Assembly: GCA_017163975.1 (NCBI GenBank)
Contig: JAFFSR010000251.1
Location: forward strand, 7,502,001 to 7,566,000
Length of the DNA stretch: 64,000 bases
Direction: 5' to 3'
Source of the DNA: Anastatus disparis
Lineage: Eukaryota; Arthropoda; Insecta; Hymenoptera; Eupelmidae
The stretch's first letter is position 1. Each line of letters begins with the position of its first letter. This document shows, one piece after another, positions 33,795 through 44,991 of this stretch. The notes beneath the pieces are model-generated. The model saw only the letters and a program-made list of their open reading frames with translations, was not told where the DNA came from and did no database searches. The position numbers and the translations under genes are program-made.

Positions 33795-34870
33795 TTTAAT
33801 GGCGCTGGCAAAAGTGCAGCTTTTGGAATCAAGCGATGATAAAAATTGACGAGGCCGAGAAAGCGTCGTAAGTCAGCTATAGCTTTCGGCTGAGGAAAAT
33901 CAATGACTGCTTTAACTTTTTCTGTAGTAGGTTTACTACCTTCGCTATTGACAACATAACCTAGAAATTCTAGTTCTTCCGAGCCAAATTGACATTTGTC
34001 TATGTTTAAACGCAGATTAAATTCTTTTAATCGTTGGAAGACGATTCTAACATGTTTTTCATGTTCCTCAGGAATCTCTGAGGCTATCAATATGTCGTCA
34101 ATATACGCATAAACAAAATCTAAATCACCTAAAGCTTGAAAAATGTAGCGTTGAAAGGTTTGGCTGGCATTTCTCAAACCAAATGACATAAAGTGGTACT
34201 CGAAGAGTCCAAATGGCGTGATAACAGCTGTTTTTTGTATGTCGCACGGTGCTACTGGAATTTGGTTATACGCCTTGAATAAGTCTATTTTCGAAAAAAT
34301 CTTTTTTCCTCGTAGGTTTGCGGTGCAGTCTTGCAGATGCGGAACTGGGAATTTATCCGGAATCGTGATAGCATTAAGGTGTCGGTAGTCGCCACATATT
34401 CGCCACGAACCATCTTTCTTGGGTGCAAGGTGTACGGGACTAGCCCAGGGACTACGCGACGGTTTACATATCCCTTGATCCACGAGCTGTTTGAATTCAG
34501 CTTTTGCTGCCTTGAGCTTTTCCGGCGAAAGACGTGTAGCACGTTCCGCGACGGGTGGAACTTCTTTAGTAGTAATAAAGTAAAAAACTTCTGAGTTCCT
34601 TGGTAAAGCCGGTTGCTCAAGACCAGTGAGCTCAGGAAAATCAGAAAGTAATTCAGAGTACTTATCGCTAATCTTAGGATCAATTGTACTAATTAAAATA
34701 AGAGGAACATTTCTAACTACACCTTTGGTAAACGCATTATTCATTGGGTCAATCAACCTTTTGTTTTTGAGATCTGGCAGAAGACTATAGTGTTTTAAAA
34801 GATCGGCACCTATTATTGGGCTCAGAACGTCCGCAACACAGAAATTCCACGTAATTGGTCTAATGCCAAG
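33795..34870 (-). pseudogene. pol: Gypsy protease end and reverse transcriptase
   Basis: The minus strand reads RTLHLGIRPITWNF and SPIIGADLLKHYSLLPD (end of the aspartic protease), then RT: ICKPSRSPWASPVHLAPKKD, IFSKIDLFKAYNQIPV, FGLRNASQTFQRYI, YAYIDDILIAS (catalytic YxDD) and LEFLGYVVNSEG. These are RT blocks 1-7 in the usual order. The frame then runs into the LTR of the 25.8-kb insertion, which supplies a foreign C-terminus and stop; the native continuation is at 7951. The upstream edge is the TIR element at 34870-36017, which separates it from the protease active site. Confidence 0.88.
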
Positions 34871-36017
34871 GTGAAGAGTACGAAAGAGTACCCCCCGTTT
34901 AGATAGGTAAAATGCCCTCCCTCATATATTTCAAAACTAATATTTTTTCTTGTTTTTATAGTAATTAAGATTAGGTTTTGTTATATTTATAATTTCCTAA
35001 CACATACCCTAACCTCAACATAACCTAAAAATCACTTTTTTTATAAAATTTTTTTTTTATCTGGAAGGATGAATGATATTAATCCCGCGAAAATCATATG
35101 ACTAGGTCTTAGTACTCTCTTTTACTGTGATTTTTTGCGAGTCCTAGAAAGCAGTTTTTCTAACTTAAAAATAACATTTAAATCATAAAATCTCCGTAAC
35201 TTTGCTCAGGGAGGGGCTTTGTATATATAGGATTTATAGTTATCTGTCTAGTATTTGTCTCTGTTTTTCGCGTGTAGTGGACATAATTTGCCTATGGATA
35301 CATTGAATAGTAGCTTTGAGACTCTAAAGAGATGATCAAGGTCATAAAAACATAAAATGCAGCAACGAGCAAGGTAGCTATGTAATAATTTCAGAATTAT
35401 TTTATTTTTTTAATTGTTTTGTAACAGCATCCAAGTATTCCTAAAGTTATCATGCATATTTTCAATGTATTTTTTCACGTAGAATCCAATGAAGCTATTT
35501 TTTTTCTCTAAAAATGATTTGTGAGTTGCTAGAGACCAATAACCGACAGAAAACCTATGAAAAAGTGGTTTTTCGAGTTTTTCGCCATGGCGCCATGCCA
35601 AAATCGAATTATTGGTCATCATAAACTGTATTTGTTTTTTTAAAATACAAATTTTGAGCTCAGAAAATTACTTGTAGCCCCTCCCTGAGCAAAGTTAGGG
35701 AGATTTTATGATTTAAATGTTATTTTTAGGTTAGAAAAACTGCTTTCTAGGACTCGCAAAAAATCACAGTAAAATAGAGTGCTAAGACCTAGTCAAATGA
35801 TTTTCGCGGGATTAATATCATTTATCCTTCCAGATAAAAAAAAAAAAATTTATGAAAAAAGTTATTTTTAGGTTATGTTAAGGTTAGCGTATATGTTAGG
35901 AAACTATAAATATAACAAAACCTAATCTTAATTACTATAAAAACAAGAAAAAATATTAGTTATGGAATATATGAGGGAGGGCATTTTACCTATCTTAACG
36001 GGGGGTACTCTTTTTCG
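34870..36017. mobile_element. 1.15-kb TIR element inserted in the gypsy protease
   Basis: Arms of about 340 bp start CGAAAGAGTACCCCCCGTTT on the left and are mirrored at the right end (GGGGGGTACTCTTTTTCG). The centre (about 35215-35680) has no gene of its own. Non-autonomous; the target duplication is unclear because the flanks resemble the termini. Confidence 0.8.
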
Positions 36018-36253
36018 CCAAAAGTTTTAATCTCGGTCCCGTTTGCAGCTTATAGTTTAAACGCACTAGGAGTTTTCTCCTTTACATTGCCTGCTGGAAG
36101 CAGCGAAATCTCCGCGCCAGTATCTATTAAAAACGTTTCCGCGGTAACGTTATCAAAAACGTGGAGGCGTGTAGAATAATCAGGCCCTGCCATGCTCGCC
36201 TCCATGATGACAGGACGAGCTAGCCGCCCGAAGTCGTGGACTGAAAACAACAC
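36018..36253 (-). pseudogene. Gypsy aspartic protease, active-site part
   Basis: Contains TAETFLIDTGAEISLLPAG, with the DTGA active-site loop of retroviral-type proteases. A TAA stop follows PSAFKL; downstream AANGTEIKTFG in the same frame is the expected flap region, so the stop is a point nonsense change. The rest of the domain lies beyond the inserted TIR element. Confidence 0.8.
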
Positions 36254-37036
36254 AGTTTCTCGTTGGTGCCTTTACAAAAGCAAGCTTTTTCACCGAATTT
36301 ACGATGCACCCAACACATATTGCCGTCATTTGACATTTTAACCGAATTATTGTTGCCTTTGTTGCGTGACTGCGATCTTGATCTTTTCATTTTATTTTTT
36401 GTTTGCTTGAGCGAAGCAATCTCTTTAGTCAACTGTTCTACAGCAGGATCACGCGGCGCGACGGCAGAGATCTGAGAAACAGACTCTGATGTATTTTACA
36501 TAATCTTATCCGCAATTTTCGCTAACTTACTTAAGTCCTGTTCATCTATTGATGCAAGAATGCCTCTATTGTACGGAGAAAGGTTTTCTAGAAAAATAGA
36601 TTTTAGAACTTTATCGTCGCATTTGCTATTAGCGTTCAAGTTACGCAACCGTTGTAAAATTTGCGATGGTTTGCCGGAGGTGAGCCTGGCCCTTTAACAA
36701 TTGTCTAAGTTCAGCTTCTGCTGATTGGCAAAAGGTATCTAGGACGCGCTCTTTAATTTTTGTATAAGGTTGAGTCGGGTCCTGATTTGTGATAAGATCG
36801 CGACAGTAAGCTAGTGCCTCCGTACTCAAGAGAGCAATTTCGTGACTGGCTTTAGTTTTTTCCGTCGTTATATTCGCAGTTTCAAATGATGCTTCTAGTT
36901 GTACGAACCTTAAATCAACATCTTGCACCGAGAAGGGATGAACTTTTAGTTGCCGATAGTTGGCTTCTACCGTATTATTTCGCGGCGTATTTTCTAATTG
37001 TTCGAGTCGTCTACGCAGTTCTTCTACATCTGCCAT
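36220..37036 (-). pseudogene. gag: Gypsy Gag with CHCC-type zinc finger
   Basis: Starts MADVEELRRRLEQLE (a short coiled coil), then HPFSVQDVDLRFVQLEASFE and SHEIALLSTEALAYCRDLI, typical of the CsRn1-type Gag N-terminal region. After a frame change near 36680 come CDDKVLKSIFLENL and IADKIM, then a basic stretch and CWVHRKFGEKACFCKGTNEK, the CHCC nucleocapsid finger. An in-frame stop lies at about 36495. The Met at 37036 fits the family better than the further upstream Met at 37102. Confidence 0.75.
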
Positions 37037-37039
37037 TTT

Positions 37040-38299
37040 GATTGAATCTGAATATGCTTTAATTTCATTTGAGTAATACTGTATAAAAATATCACTATGC
37101 AAGAGAATTCATAAAAGTTTTCTTAATAAAAGAGAAGAAAAAAAAAATTTTAATGATGTTAATTCTTTAAAATAATGATAAGTAGAGTTTTTCTCTTCAT
37201 AAGTAAATATTTATTGGTATGACTTACAAAAACGCTTACATATACGCACGCAGGCGTACTACACATTGTGATATAATGCCATACATGTATAACTAGGTTA
37301 TGTATTTAATATTTATATGTAAATCCTGCTTTTAGCTTTTTATAGTTTCACTTTTAGATATACTTTTCAAGATTTCTTGACTAATTTTCTCAATATATTT
37401 AAAATTTGAAAACTCTTTTTAAGTAATTTAACCTCAATTTTCTTTTAAATATTTCGCTGACTATATATTTATATATATTAGCTTACGAGAAACATAACCT
37501 CTTTCATTATTTTTATATCAACTCAGTTTAATCTTTATTAAATCTATACTCATGAGGGTCATATCCTCTTTTATTAATTATACACGTGAATTTTTATCTA
37601 TGAATATATAATCTTTTTTTATCTATTTTCTTTATTTTGTTTAATTTAAAAAAAATATATATTTAAACAGTATGCTCGATTTAATTCTCTTAATAAAATA
37701 AAAGTGTTTTAAAAGTATTTATGAATTTTCTAGTTAATATATTTTTTCTTTGTTACAAGACTTAATATCGCGCGATTTCGCACTTTTTCTTTTTTTATAA
37801 CTCGCTTAAATTCCACGAATTTCGTGTTTTTGTATATGCCTGCACAATGGCGGCCAAAAGAAAAATGTTTTCTGTCCTTTTACACAATCACCGGTAACGT
37901 ACTTTGCACGCAATGATGAGCTGCAGAAAGTCTCTGTAGACGATGATTGAAGTCAGGCACCGTTGACGACGTTGAAGTCAAGCCCCGTTGACGATGTCGA
38001 AAGGCGTTTTTCTAAACGCTGTTGAACCGACGATCTAGATGAGTGGGCCCGTTGACCATGTGCACTCAGCCTATGCAGGCTATTACGCGATGCCAAAGTT
38101 GCGTACCTATGCACGTTAAAGCTGACCTCCTGGCGCTGAATTTTATTGGGAGTTGATGACGAAAAAAACTTGCTCTTCCATATACATCTTGAGTAAAGTC
38201 AACTGCGTCGATCTCGCAGTTGTTGAAAAACGTGGTCTTTTACTACCAGTAAAAGAACGTGGCCCTTCTCTTTGTTACCCTGCCGTCATCCTCTGGAAA
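37040..38299 (-). other. Gypsy 5' leader region
   Basis: Between the 5' LTR and gag on the minus strand; no reading frame. Near 37940-38010 the word CCGTTGACGA recurs within a short GC-richer repeat cluster. The length (1.2 kb) suggests an extended leader or additional unnoticed insertions. Confidence 0.45.
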
Positions 38300-38301
38300 A
38301 A

Positions 38302-38320
38302 TCCCGAGTCGAGGTCACCA
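38302..38320 (-). promoter_or_regulatory. Gypsy primer-binding site
   Basis: The minus strand reads TTGGTGACCTCGACTCGGGA immediately inside the 5' LTR, beginning TGG as needed to pair with a tRNA CCA end. The priming tRNA was not identified. Confidence 0.7.
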
Positions 38321-38321
38321 A

Positions 38322-38570
38322 TGTGGTAATTTGCTATACCATTATATATTCTTGCAGCCACTTCTGCAGTCATGCTCTTGGATTAGAGGAATGAATAAAT
38401 ATTTGCAAGGTTAAGAAACAATTAGCAATTTATTTAGAACAAAGAAGGTACATGGTCATCTGACCAACTCTGACGAGAGACTCTACTCGAGTCTCCGCAA
38501 CTCTTTTCTACGCTTACTTAGTTACCCCCACTCTTACAATAGAGAGAGAAAGAATGATAGTAACCCCACA
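38322..38570 (-). repeat. 5' LTR of the Ty3/gypsy element
   Basis: 249 bp, starting TGTGGTAATTTGC and ending AACCCCACA. The right-hand 131 bp match 1688-1818. Contains AGAGAGAGAAAGAATGA near the outer end. Confidence 0.85.
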
Positions 38571-38576
38571 ATTTTA

Positions 38577-39145
38577 AGGTCCTGATAGGGCAGACTCATT
38601 TTCAGATGTGCCCTATTGTTACCCGTTTATCACCGGACAGTTGCCTGACAATCGATGTTGAAAAAATTCGAAGTAATAACATAACCTCATCTGATGTACG
38701 TGTTTATTTGGTGTGAAAAAAAAAACTATTTTTCTTGTAAATTTAAGTCTAAAATAGTTTGAATATAAATAATATTCAACATGGAAAGAAGAATTATTTT
38801 AATTTTAGATACAGCCATGTACTTATTTAGTAGTGTAGTGTATGTGTGTGTGTTTTAATAGCAATCAACATTGAATTTTCGTAGAACAAAATAAATGCAT
38901 AATATATAAAATTGAGTTGAAGAATGATTCATTCATATTATTTTATAAAAATATCAATACATTTATCTTTTACAAACTAATTCGTATCTTATAAGAAAAA
39001 TAACATTTAATTTACTGGCAAGGATGTCAGAAGAGGTTATGTTTTACTTTAAAAGGTTTTGAATATCAATATTCAGGCAAATTATCATGCAGTGAACGGG
39101 TAATAATAGAATATTTAGGAAAATGAGGCTGCCCTATCGGGACCT
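38577..39145. mobile_element. Inverted-repeat MITE of about 570 bp
   Basis: AGGTCCTGATAGGGCAGACT at the left is mirrored by CTGCCCTATCGGGACCT at 39129-39145, with about 72 bp of mirrored sequence including TTACCCGTT and TTGCCTG. A related GGTCCTTACAATTTTGTAGGGC phrase lies just outside at about 39210-39235, so the true right end may be further out. Confidence 0.65.
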
Positions 39146-39455
39146 CAGAAGCACCCCATTACAACCCAAGTAATGCCCCTGTCAGGATGCCCTGTGGGGT
39201 CCTTACAATTTTGTAGGGCATCCTTAATATTTTTCTTGTCGGGAACATGTTACGCAATATACTTCGTCTTCATATGTTATAGAGGATATTTTGAATTTAG
39301 TTAAAGATTTTGTTTTCGAATTAAAAATCAGACGAATCGAGTATACTACATAAAATAAAACTTTTTACTATATATGTTCCAAGTACTTTATGCTTTTCGA
39401 TTTTACATTATTATTTATTATCAAGGCAGTGAATTTTGGTATCTTTATAGATAAA
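39146..39455. other. Short spacer before the LINE
   Basis: No gene. Includes the short GC-richer repeat GATGCCCTGTGGGGTCC and then AT-rich sequence ending at the LINE target duplication. Confidence 0.4.
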
Positions 39456-39466
39456 ATTAATAGGTT
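39456..39466. repeat. LINE target-site duplication, left copy
   Basis: ATTAATAGGTT, preceded by an A-run, recurs at 44981-44991 straight after the poly(A) tail. Confidence 0.88.
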
Positions 39467-39649
39467 GATTCTTCTTCGAGCCGTCGAAGAGAAAGGTTGT
39501 GTTTCGCGAGCGCTCCGTTTGTTTACATTCGCTATTAGTCGGTGTGTATAGTTAAGGAATTTCGGGCTTGGCCCAATCCCCCTTTGTGTGTATATAATAT
39601 ACACACAGGTGTCGGAAGGCGTGTAAAATTTTGCCTATAAGGCATCGAA

Positions 39650-41065
39650 ATGGCCTTTTCACAAAGCTCCATTTCGCAGAATGCATTTCCCGTAAATGCA
39701 TCTGCAAATATTAGTTCCTTTAATACCGAAACAAGTGCAGTTAATATTAGTGAAAAACCGTTTAGTGCAAAATATAGTGCAGTGGCTCAACGCGATCGTT
39801 TTCCATCAAGAGAACAAGGCATTGTCATTTACTGCGTAGAAGGTCTAAATCTCACCGATTACACTGTAGCTGTGGGAGACATCGTAAAACCTGTAAACAT
39901 ACTATACTCAAGCAGAGGATCGAATCAACGTGTTTGTTTGTACCTTTCCAACGTCGAAATGGTAGAAGATTTTACCAACAAGTATAAAAATTTAATGATA
40001 GGTGACAAAACTGTCACAGTAAGGCCTTTAGTAGCCAAACAACAAAGGATTATCATATCAAACGTCTCCCCAGTAATTCCACACGACATAATTAAAGATG
40101 CGCTGGACTCTGTAAATATTAAATGCTGTGCTCCAATCACTACTCTGAGAGCCACAATTGCTAAAGAAGGCTATGAGCATATTTTAAGCAACAGAAGGCA
40201 AACATACATAGAACCTCTTGACGTCCCAAAACTTCCTGAATTTTTAAAACTTAGTCATGAAGAAGTTACCTACTTTATGTATCCAAGTATAGACGTCTTA
40301 AAGTGCTTTACATGCAAGGCTGAAGGTCACATTGCTAAGCATTGCCCTTCCGGCGTAAGAGATCTCAGTGTTACAGCTGAGACCGCACAGACCTTAAAAA
40401 ATGACAGCCCTGCTCAAGATTCTACTCCGTGCGCCTCCACAGAATCTCTTGAAAATAATCAAAAGTCAATACAACCTGCGCTAACTTCGACACCTTCAGG
40501 TAAAGACAGCCTAGAAACAACTCATATCTTTGAAGTCGACCTTAACAACCTCGATCATACTCCTCAACAAAAATCCGTAATGCAGCCACCAACAGGCACA
40601 AAAAGAACCTTATCGAGTTCAACATCGACGTCTAATAACGACACAGGAAACACCGAACCCAGCACCTCTGCAAAAGAGAAGGCAAAAAAACCTAGGAAAA
40701 AAGCAAGGGCTCTCACCGGCACTACTATCGAAGAAATCAGTGAGAAATTAATACACCTAAAGGACAAACCGACTGAAATCCTTCAAAGTTATCCGATGTC
40801 AACAAACGAGGTTATCGACTTTCTATACAAGTCATACGGCAGCACCGATATTCCGGGAATTGCTGCCCGCTACACGGACAACTTCGCTTCTTTAAACTCG
40901 ATGCTTTGTGATATAAGTAACGACATCACCGACAACAATTTGAAAAGCAGAATCAAGCGTATTATTAAACGTTTAGAAAATGTACACATGGACTATAGTT
41001 CGGGCGACGATTCAAACTGTACAGATGATTCTATAGCTACAAAACAAACGGCCGATAGTAAATAG
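39650..41065 (+). CDS. LINE ORF1 protein (Gag-like, CCHC knuckle)
   Basis: 471 codons, uninterrupted. The serine-rich N-terminus is followed by a central region (GIVIYCVEGLNLTDYTVAVG; residues about 60-170) resembling the RRM-like domain of insect LINE ORF1 proteins. One zinc knuckle, CFTCKAEGHIAKHC, is at about residue 222. A Ser/Thr-rich linker and a basic KAKKPRKKARALTG segment at about 345 complete the nucleic-acid-binding character. ORF2 starts 27 bp after its stop, in a different frame. Expected to coat the element RNA. Intact, while ORF2 is not. Confidence 0.85.
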   Translation: MAFSQSSISQNAFPVNASANISSFNTETSAVNISEKPFSAKYSAVAQRDRFPSREQGIVIYCVEGLNLTDYTVAVGDIVKPVNILYSSRGSNQRVCLYLSNVEMVEDFTNKYKNLMIGDKTVTVRPLVAKQQRIIISNVSPVIPHDIIKDALDSVNIKCCAPITTLRATIAKEGYEHILSNRRQTYIEPLDVPKLPEFLKLSHEEVTYFMYPSIDVLKCFTCKAEGHIAKHCPSGVRDLSVTAETAQTLKNDSPAQDSTPCASTESLENNQKSIQPALTSTPSGKDSLETTHIFEVDLNNLDHTPQQKSVMQPPTGTKRTLSSSTSTSNNDTGNTEPSTSAKEKAKKPRKKARALTGTTIEEISEKLIHLKDKPTEILQSYPMSTNEVIDFLYKSYGSTDIPGIAARYTDNFASLNSMLCDISNDITDNNLKSRIKRIIKRLENVHMDYSSGDDSNCTDDSIATKQTADSK

Positions 41066-41092
41066 AAGAAATAACTTAAATAAAACTCTAAC

Positions 41093-44000
41093 ATGGATAA
41101 TATAAAGAACACAACAAATAATAACGATAAATCGCTCAAGGCCATATTTTGGAATGCCAGAAGTTATAAGCAGCGTAAATACGAAATTCAAGAAATAACC
41201 AAAAACATTGACATTTTAATCATCGTAGGATCATGGTTAAACGAAGAAGATAGAATTCAAGTTTCGGGATTTACTACATACAGAAGAGACTGCTGCTCGT
41301 CACGAGGAGGCGGTTTGTTAATACTACTACGTAACAACCTTGTTTTCTCCAACTTAGACTATATAGACTCCTCTGATCTTCCGGTTGAATTATGCGGTAT
41401 AAAACTCCATAACACAAACCCTTGCATTAACATTATAGTGTGCTACAGACCCCCCGGTCTCACGCTTACACAAGATCAATGGTATAAAATTTTTAGTAAC
41501 TTAAAGCCGAGTCAGAATTATTTAATAGTCGGAGATTTTAACTCTCACAATATCATCTGGAATAGTCGATTCACCGACACAAACAGTGACAGACTAGGTA
41601 ACGCGTTTCAAGACTCTAACCTATTTCTACATAACAACAACACTATCACATATACGAACATGCACAAAAAAATCAAATCCAACCTTGACCTAGTTTTTTC
41701 CTCCCTAAACATCGCCGACAAAATTGATTTCAGTGTAAGTGAAAAGACCTGGGGATCTGACCATCACCCTATTTTCATTGAGTTGTCTATAGATAAACAT
41801 TTTTATTGTAAAAAAAATTTTAAACTTAAATCAAAGCGCACCGACTGGAAGCGCTACTCTGAAATCTTAGATAGCGAATACACTTATTTTCTTTCTTCTG
41901 AGTACGATCAGCTTCTCCCCAGCGAACAATACGATTGCTTTGCGAATATAGTCAAGCAAACCCTGACTTCTTGTACGCCAAAAAAGACTCGCAGGAATTT
42001 TCCTAAAAAAAGCAATCCGGCTTCCTGGAGGGATGCTGACTGCCATGAAATAAAAACTGCGCAAAAACGCATACAAAAGGTGGGAGAGGTTGCAAAATTT
42101 AGAACACTTAATAGAATATAATAAAATCTGTGCTCAAGCAAAAAAACTTTTTAAACGTAAGAAGAAAGAGAATTTTCAAAAATTCACTGAGAGTAAATTT
42201 TCAAACTAATCCCACCTATGTATGGAATAAATGTAAAGTATTTAAAAACAGCCTAGCTAAGATCTCCTATGACTCTCAAAATTCTCCTCGGCCTGAAGAC
42301 AGAGAAAAAAATATCGAATGCTCGCTTAATAAGATCAGCCCTCCATGGGTTGAAAGCAAACCACCCCATCTTTCTTCTCATTCTGAAAATGATTTTTTCG
42401 ACATGCCTTTTAACTACTCTGAATTTTCAATTGCTATCGAACCTAAAAAAAAATAAATCAGCACCCGGTATGGACGGCATAGATTTTGAATCAATAAAAA
42501 TGCTTCCAGCTAAATATCAGCTCTTACTGCTAGACATTTATAATAATATGTTTGCCAAAAGCGACTATCCTTTATCTTGGAGAGAATCGTTCTTACATTT
42601 CATAAGCAAGGCAGACGGTAAAAGCCTACGCCCCATCGCTCTTACACCGTGTCTTTGTAAGCTTTATGAAACAATGATAAAGAATCGTCTGCAATGGTGG
42701 GCTGAACACCACAAACACATTCCTTCCAATCAAAACGGCTTCAGAAAGGGCAAATCTTGCCTTGAGAGCATACTGAATCTCACCCTTAAGGTCGATGAGG
42801 CTTTCATGAAGCACAAGGAGGTCTTAGCAGCTTTCTTAGACGTTCAAAGTGCATTTGATAACATCAACATCGATATACTACTAGAAAAATTAGCCTCGAT
42901 AGGTGTTTCCGAAAAGACGTTACATTTCATTAACTTTATAATGCACCACAGATTTGTATACACTGAATTATCCGATTCTCCCAGATCTGTGTTTAAGGGC
43001 GTTCCCCAGGGGGAGTTCTCAGCCCTCTGCTATATATCCTTTATGTATCAACCATAATGGATAATATTGGCAAAAATGCCTTTGTGTCTCAATTTGCCGA
43101 CGACATTGCGGTCTATACCAAATTCTTTTCTCTGAAGAGAGCACAAAACGTGTTGGGTGCAGCCGTCGGCAAAGTAAAAACTAATTTATTAAAACTAGGC
43201 CTTGAGCTCTCTCCAAAAAAAAACAGTTTTAATACATTTTAACAAAAAATACACTTCTCCGGGAGAAGCTTACATTCAGATTGATGATGTTATTATAAAA
43301 TCGAGCGAAACCTCTCGATTTCTAGGCGTGGTCCTCGATTATAAACTTTCATTCGATCAACAAATCAACCATGTCATAACTAAATGTAACAGAGCCTTAA
43401 ACATAATAAAGTTCTTACGCGGCACCTGGTGGGGATCCCATCCCCAAACGTTACTAACCTTGTATAAAAGTTACATTAGGTCCATCATTGAATACGGCAT
43501 TTTTATTTACTATCCTTCTCAAATAACCAAATCGAAAAAGTTAGAAGCAATTCAGAACACTGCTATTAGACTGTCCCTTGGATACCGAAAAACCACTCCC
43601 ACTAACATTATCAGTTCGGAATCTAAGCTTCTCCCCCTCTCAAAAAGAGCCGAGCTCCGTTTCTTCTGTCATCTGACAAAAATATTGTCGGATAGCAATT
43701 CCTTGTCTTACAAGTCTATTAAGAACTACTATTATATACTTAGGCAGAAGAAATACGCAAACTACAATAAAATCTACCAGACTGGTACCACGTTTGCCAG
43801 TAACTTAATAATAGACAACCACATTCAAAACAACAACATATACAATTTTAACTTTGAAACTCATATCACGAAAATTCCCTTTAACACAGATCTTGGCCGC
43901 GAAGCCGTAAAGTCTGGCAACCCTGACTCTGTTATTCGTGAACATATATCATCGTGTGAAGGAATCGCGATATATACAGACGGGAGTAAAATCAAAAATG

Positions 44001-44848
44001 CTGCCTACGTTGGATCCTCTTGTTACTGTCCACAACTAAATATCTGCCAAAAAAGAAGTCTTAGCAATGAAGCCTCTACACATACTGCTGAATTTACCGC
44101 CCTTAATCATGCCTTTGTTATAATTACAAAAAATTACGGACACAACTTTTATATTTTTTCTGATGCTCTAAGTGTCCTCCAAAGCCTAAATCCAACCAAA
44201 ATTGGAATCAAAACTAACAATATTATTTTAGAAATAAAAAGTAAATATAACTCCTTTCAAAAAAACAGCTTAAACAATGGTAAAAATATTAAATTGTACT
44301 GGATTCCTTCACACGTCGGTATCAATGGCAACGATACAGCTGATAAACTAGCAAAGGAGGCAACAACGGCAAATCAACTCAATAACCCAACAATTCCTTA
44401 TACCGATCTTACTGAAGTTTTAAAAAAAAATTTATTTACTGATCACAATAACAATCTTTTAGCTTCAGGAAACACTAAAGGCAAAATATATTTTGAAAAA
44501 TCCCATAACGAAAATCATAAGCCATGGTTTCATATGTGTAAATTATCGCACGAACAAACTGTCACCTTAATCAGACTCAGATCAAACCACGTTAATCTGG
44601 CCGAATCCCTACATCGCATGAATATTGTTAACAGTCCTCTATGTAAATGCTCCGAAGCAGCAGAAACTATCGACCATGTTATATGGGAATGCCCAATTTA
44701 CACTGCCCACAGAGGCAATTTAATACAAAAACTAAAGGAAAGCAACATAACGCATCCTTTTACCATTAACACAATTCTCACGCACCCCAACTCCAAAACA
44801 TGCAACATCATATTCTCTTTTCTTAAATCATGTAACCTTAAGATATAG
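41093..44848 (+). pseudogene. LINE ORF2: endonuclease, reverse transcriptase, RNase H (frameshifted)
   Basis: APE-type endonuclease at 41140-41800 (FWNARSYKQRK, VGDFNSHNIIW, SDHHPIFIEL). RT at about 42460-43240 (SAPGMDGIDFESIK, NQNGFRKGKSC, VLAAFLDVQSAFDN, VPQG, then FADDIAVY). RNase H at 43970-44370 (IYTDGSK, THTAEFTAL, FSDALSVLQSL, WIPSHVGINGNDTADKLAK). The C-terminal motif is CKCSEAAETIDHVIWECP. Frame changes are needed near 42090, 42195, 42445, 43015 (a G-run in the VPQG codons) and 43217 (a run of A). Several are at homopolymers, so either recent decay or unpolished assembly. All catalytic residues visible are conserved. Confidence 0.88.
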
Positions 44849-44960
44849 CGCCGCTCCGTACTGTATAGTTGTTAACTTGTAAGACTACACTTTGTATATT
44901 ACCAAAATTTTACCAATTTTTGTAAGTATAATAAACCTCATATAAGGTTTCAATTACTCA

Positions 44961-44991
44961 AAAAAAAAAAAAAAAAAAAAATTAATAGGTT
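44961..44991 (+). repeat. LINE poly(A) tail and right target duplication
   Basis: About 20 A residues followed by ATTAATAGGTT, the second copy of 39456-39466. Confidence 0.88.

Larger units (their letters stand above)
1688..38570 (-). mobile_element. Ty3/gypsy LTR retrotransposon (CsRn1-like), three times interrupted
   Basis: Parts in element order on the minus strand: 5' LTR 38322-38570; primer-binding site directly inside it; gag about 37036-36220; aspartic protease 36253-36016 continuing near 34870; RT 34756-33795; RNase H and integrase 7951-6132; purine tract 1829-1819; 3' LTR 1818-1688. Order gag-PR-RT-RH-IN is that of Metaviridae. The Gag motif CWVHRKFGEKACFC resembles the CHCC finger of CsRn1/Kabuki-type elements. 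Subtracting the insertions at 1870-5748, 7957-33789 and 34870-36017 leaves roughly 6 kb, a normal size. Stops, frame changes and loss of half an LTR show it is defective. Confidence 0.85.
39467..44980 (+). mobile_element. Full-length non-LTR retrotransposon with RNase H (I/LOA/R1-like)
   Basis: 5.5 kb, bounded by an 11-bp target duplication and ending in about 20 A residues. ORF1 is intact. ORF2 has endonuclease, RT, RNase H and a terminal Cys/His motif in order. A complete 5' end is suggested by 180 bp of leader between the duplication and ORF1. RNase H presence places it near I, LOA or R1 rather than CR1 or RTE; the clade was not resolved. Confidence 0.88.

Noticed and set aside
39467..44980. 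Endogenous virus or polydnavirus segment
   Set aside because: The coding content is that of a LINE with target duplication and poly(A). No viral structural genes or wasp-virus gene families were seen anywhere in the window.
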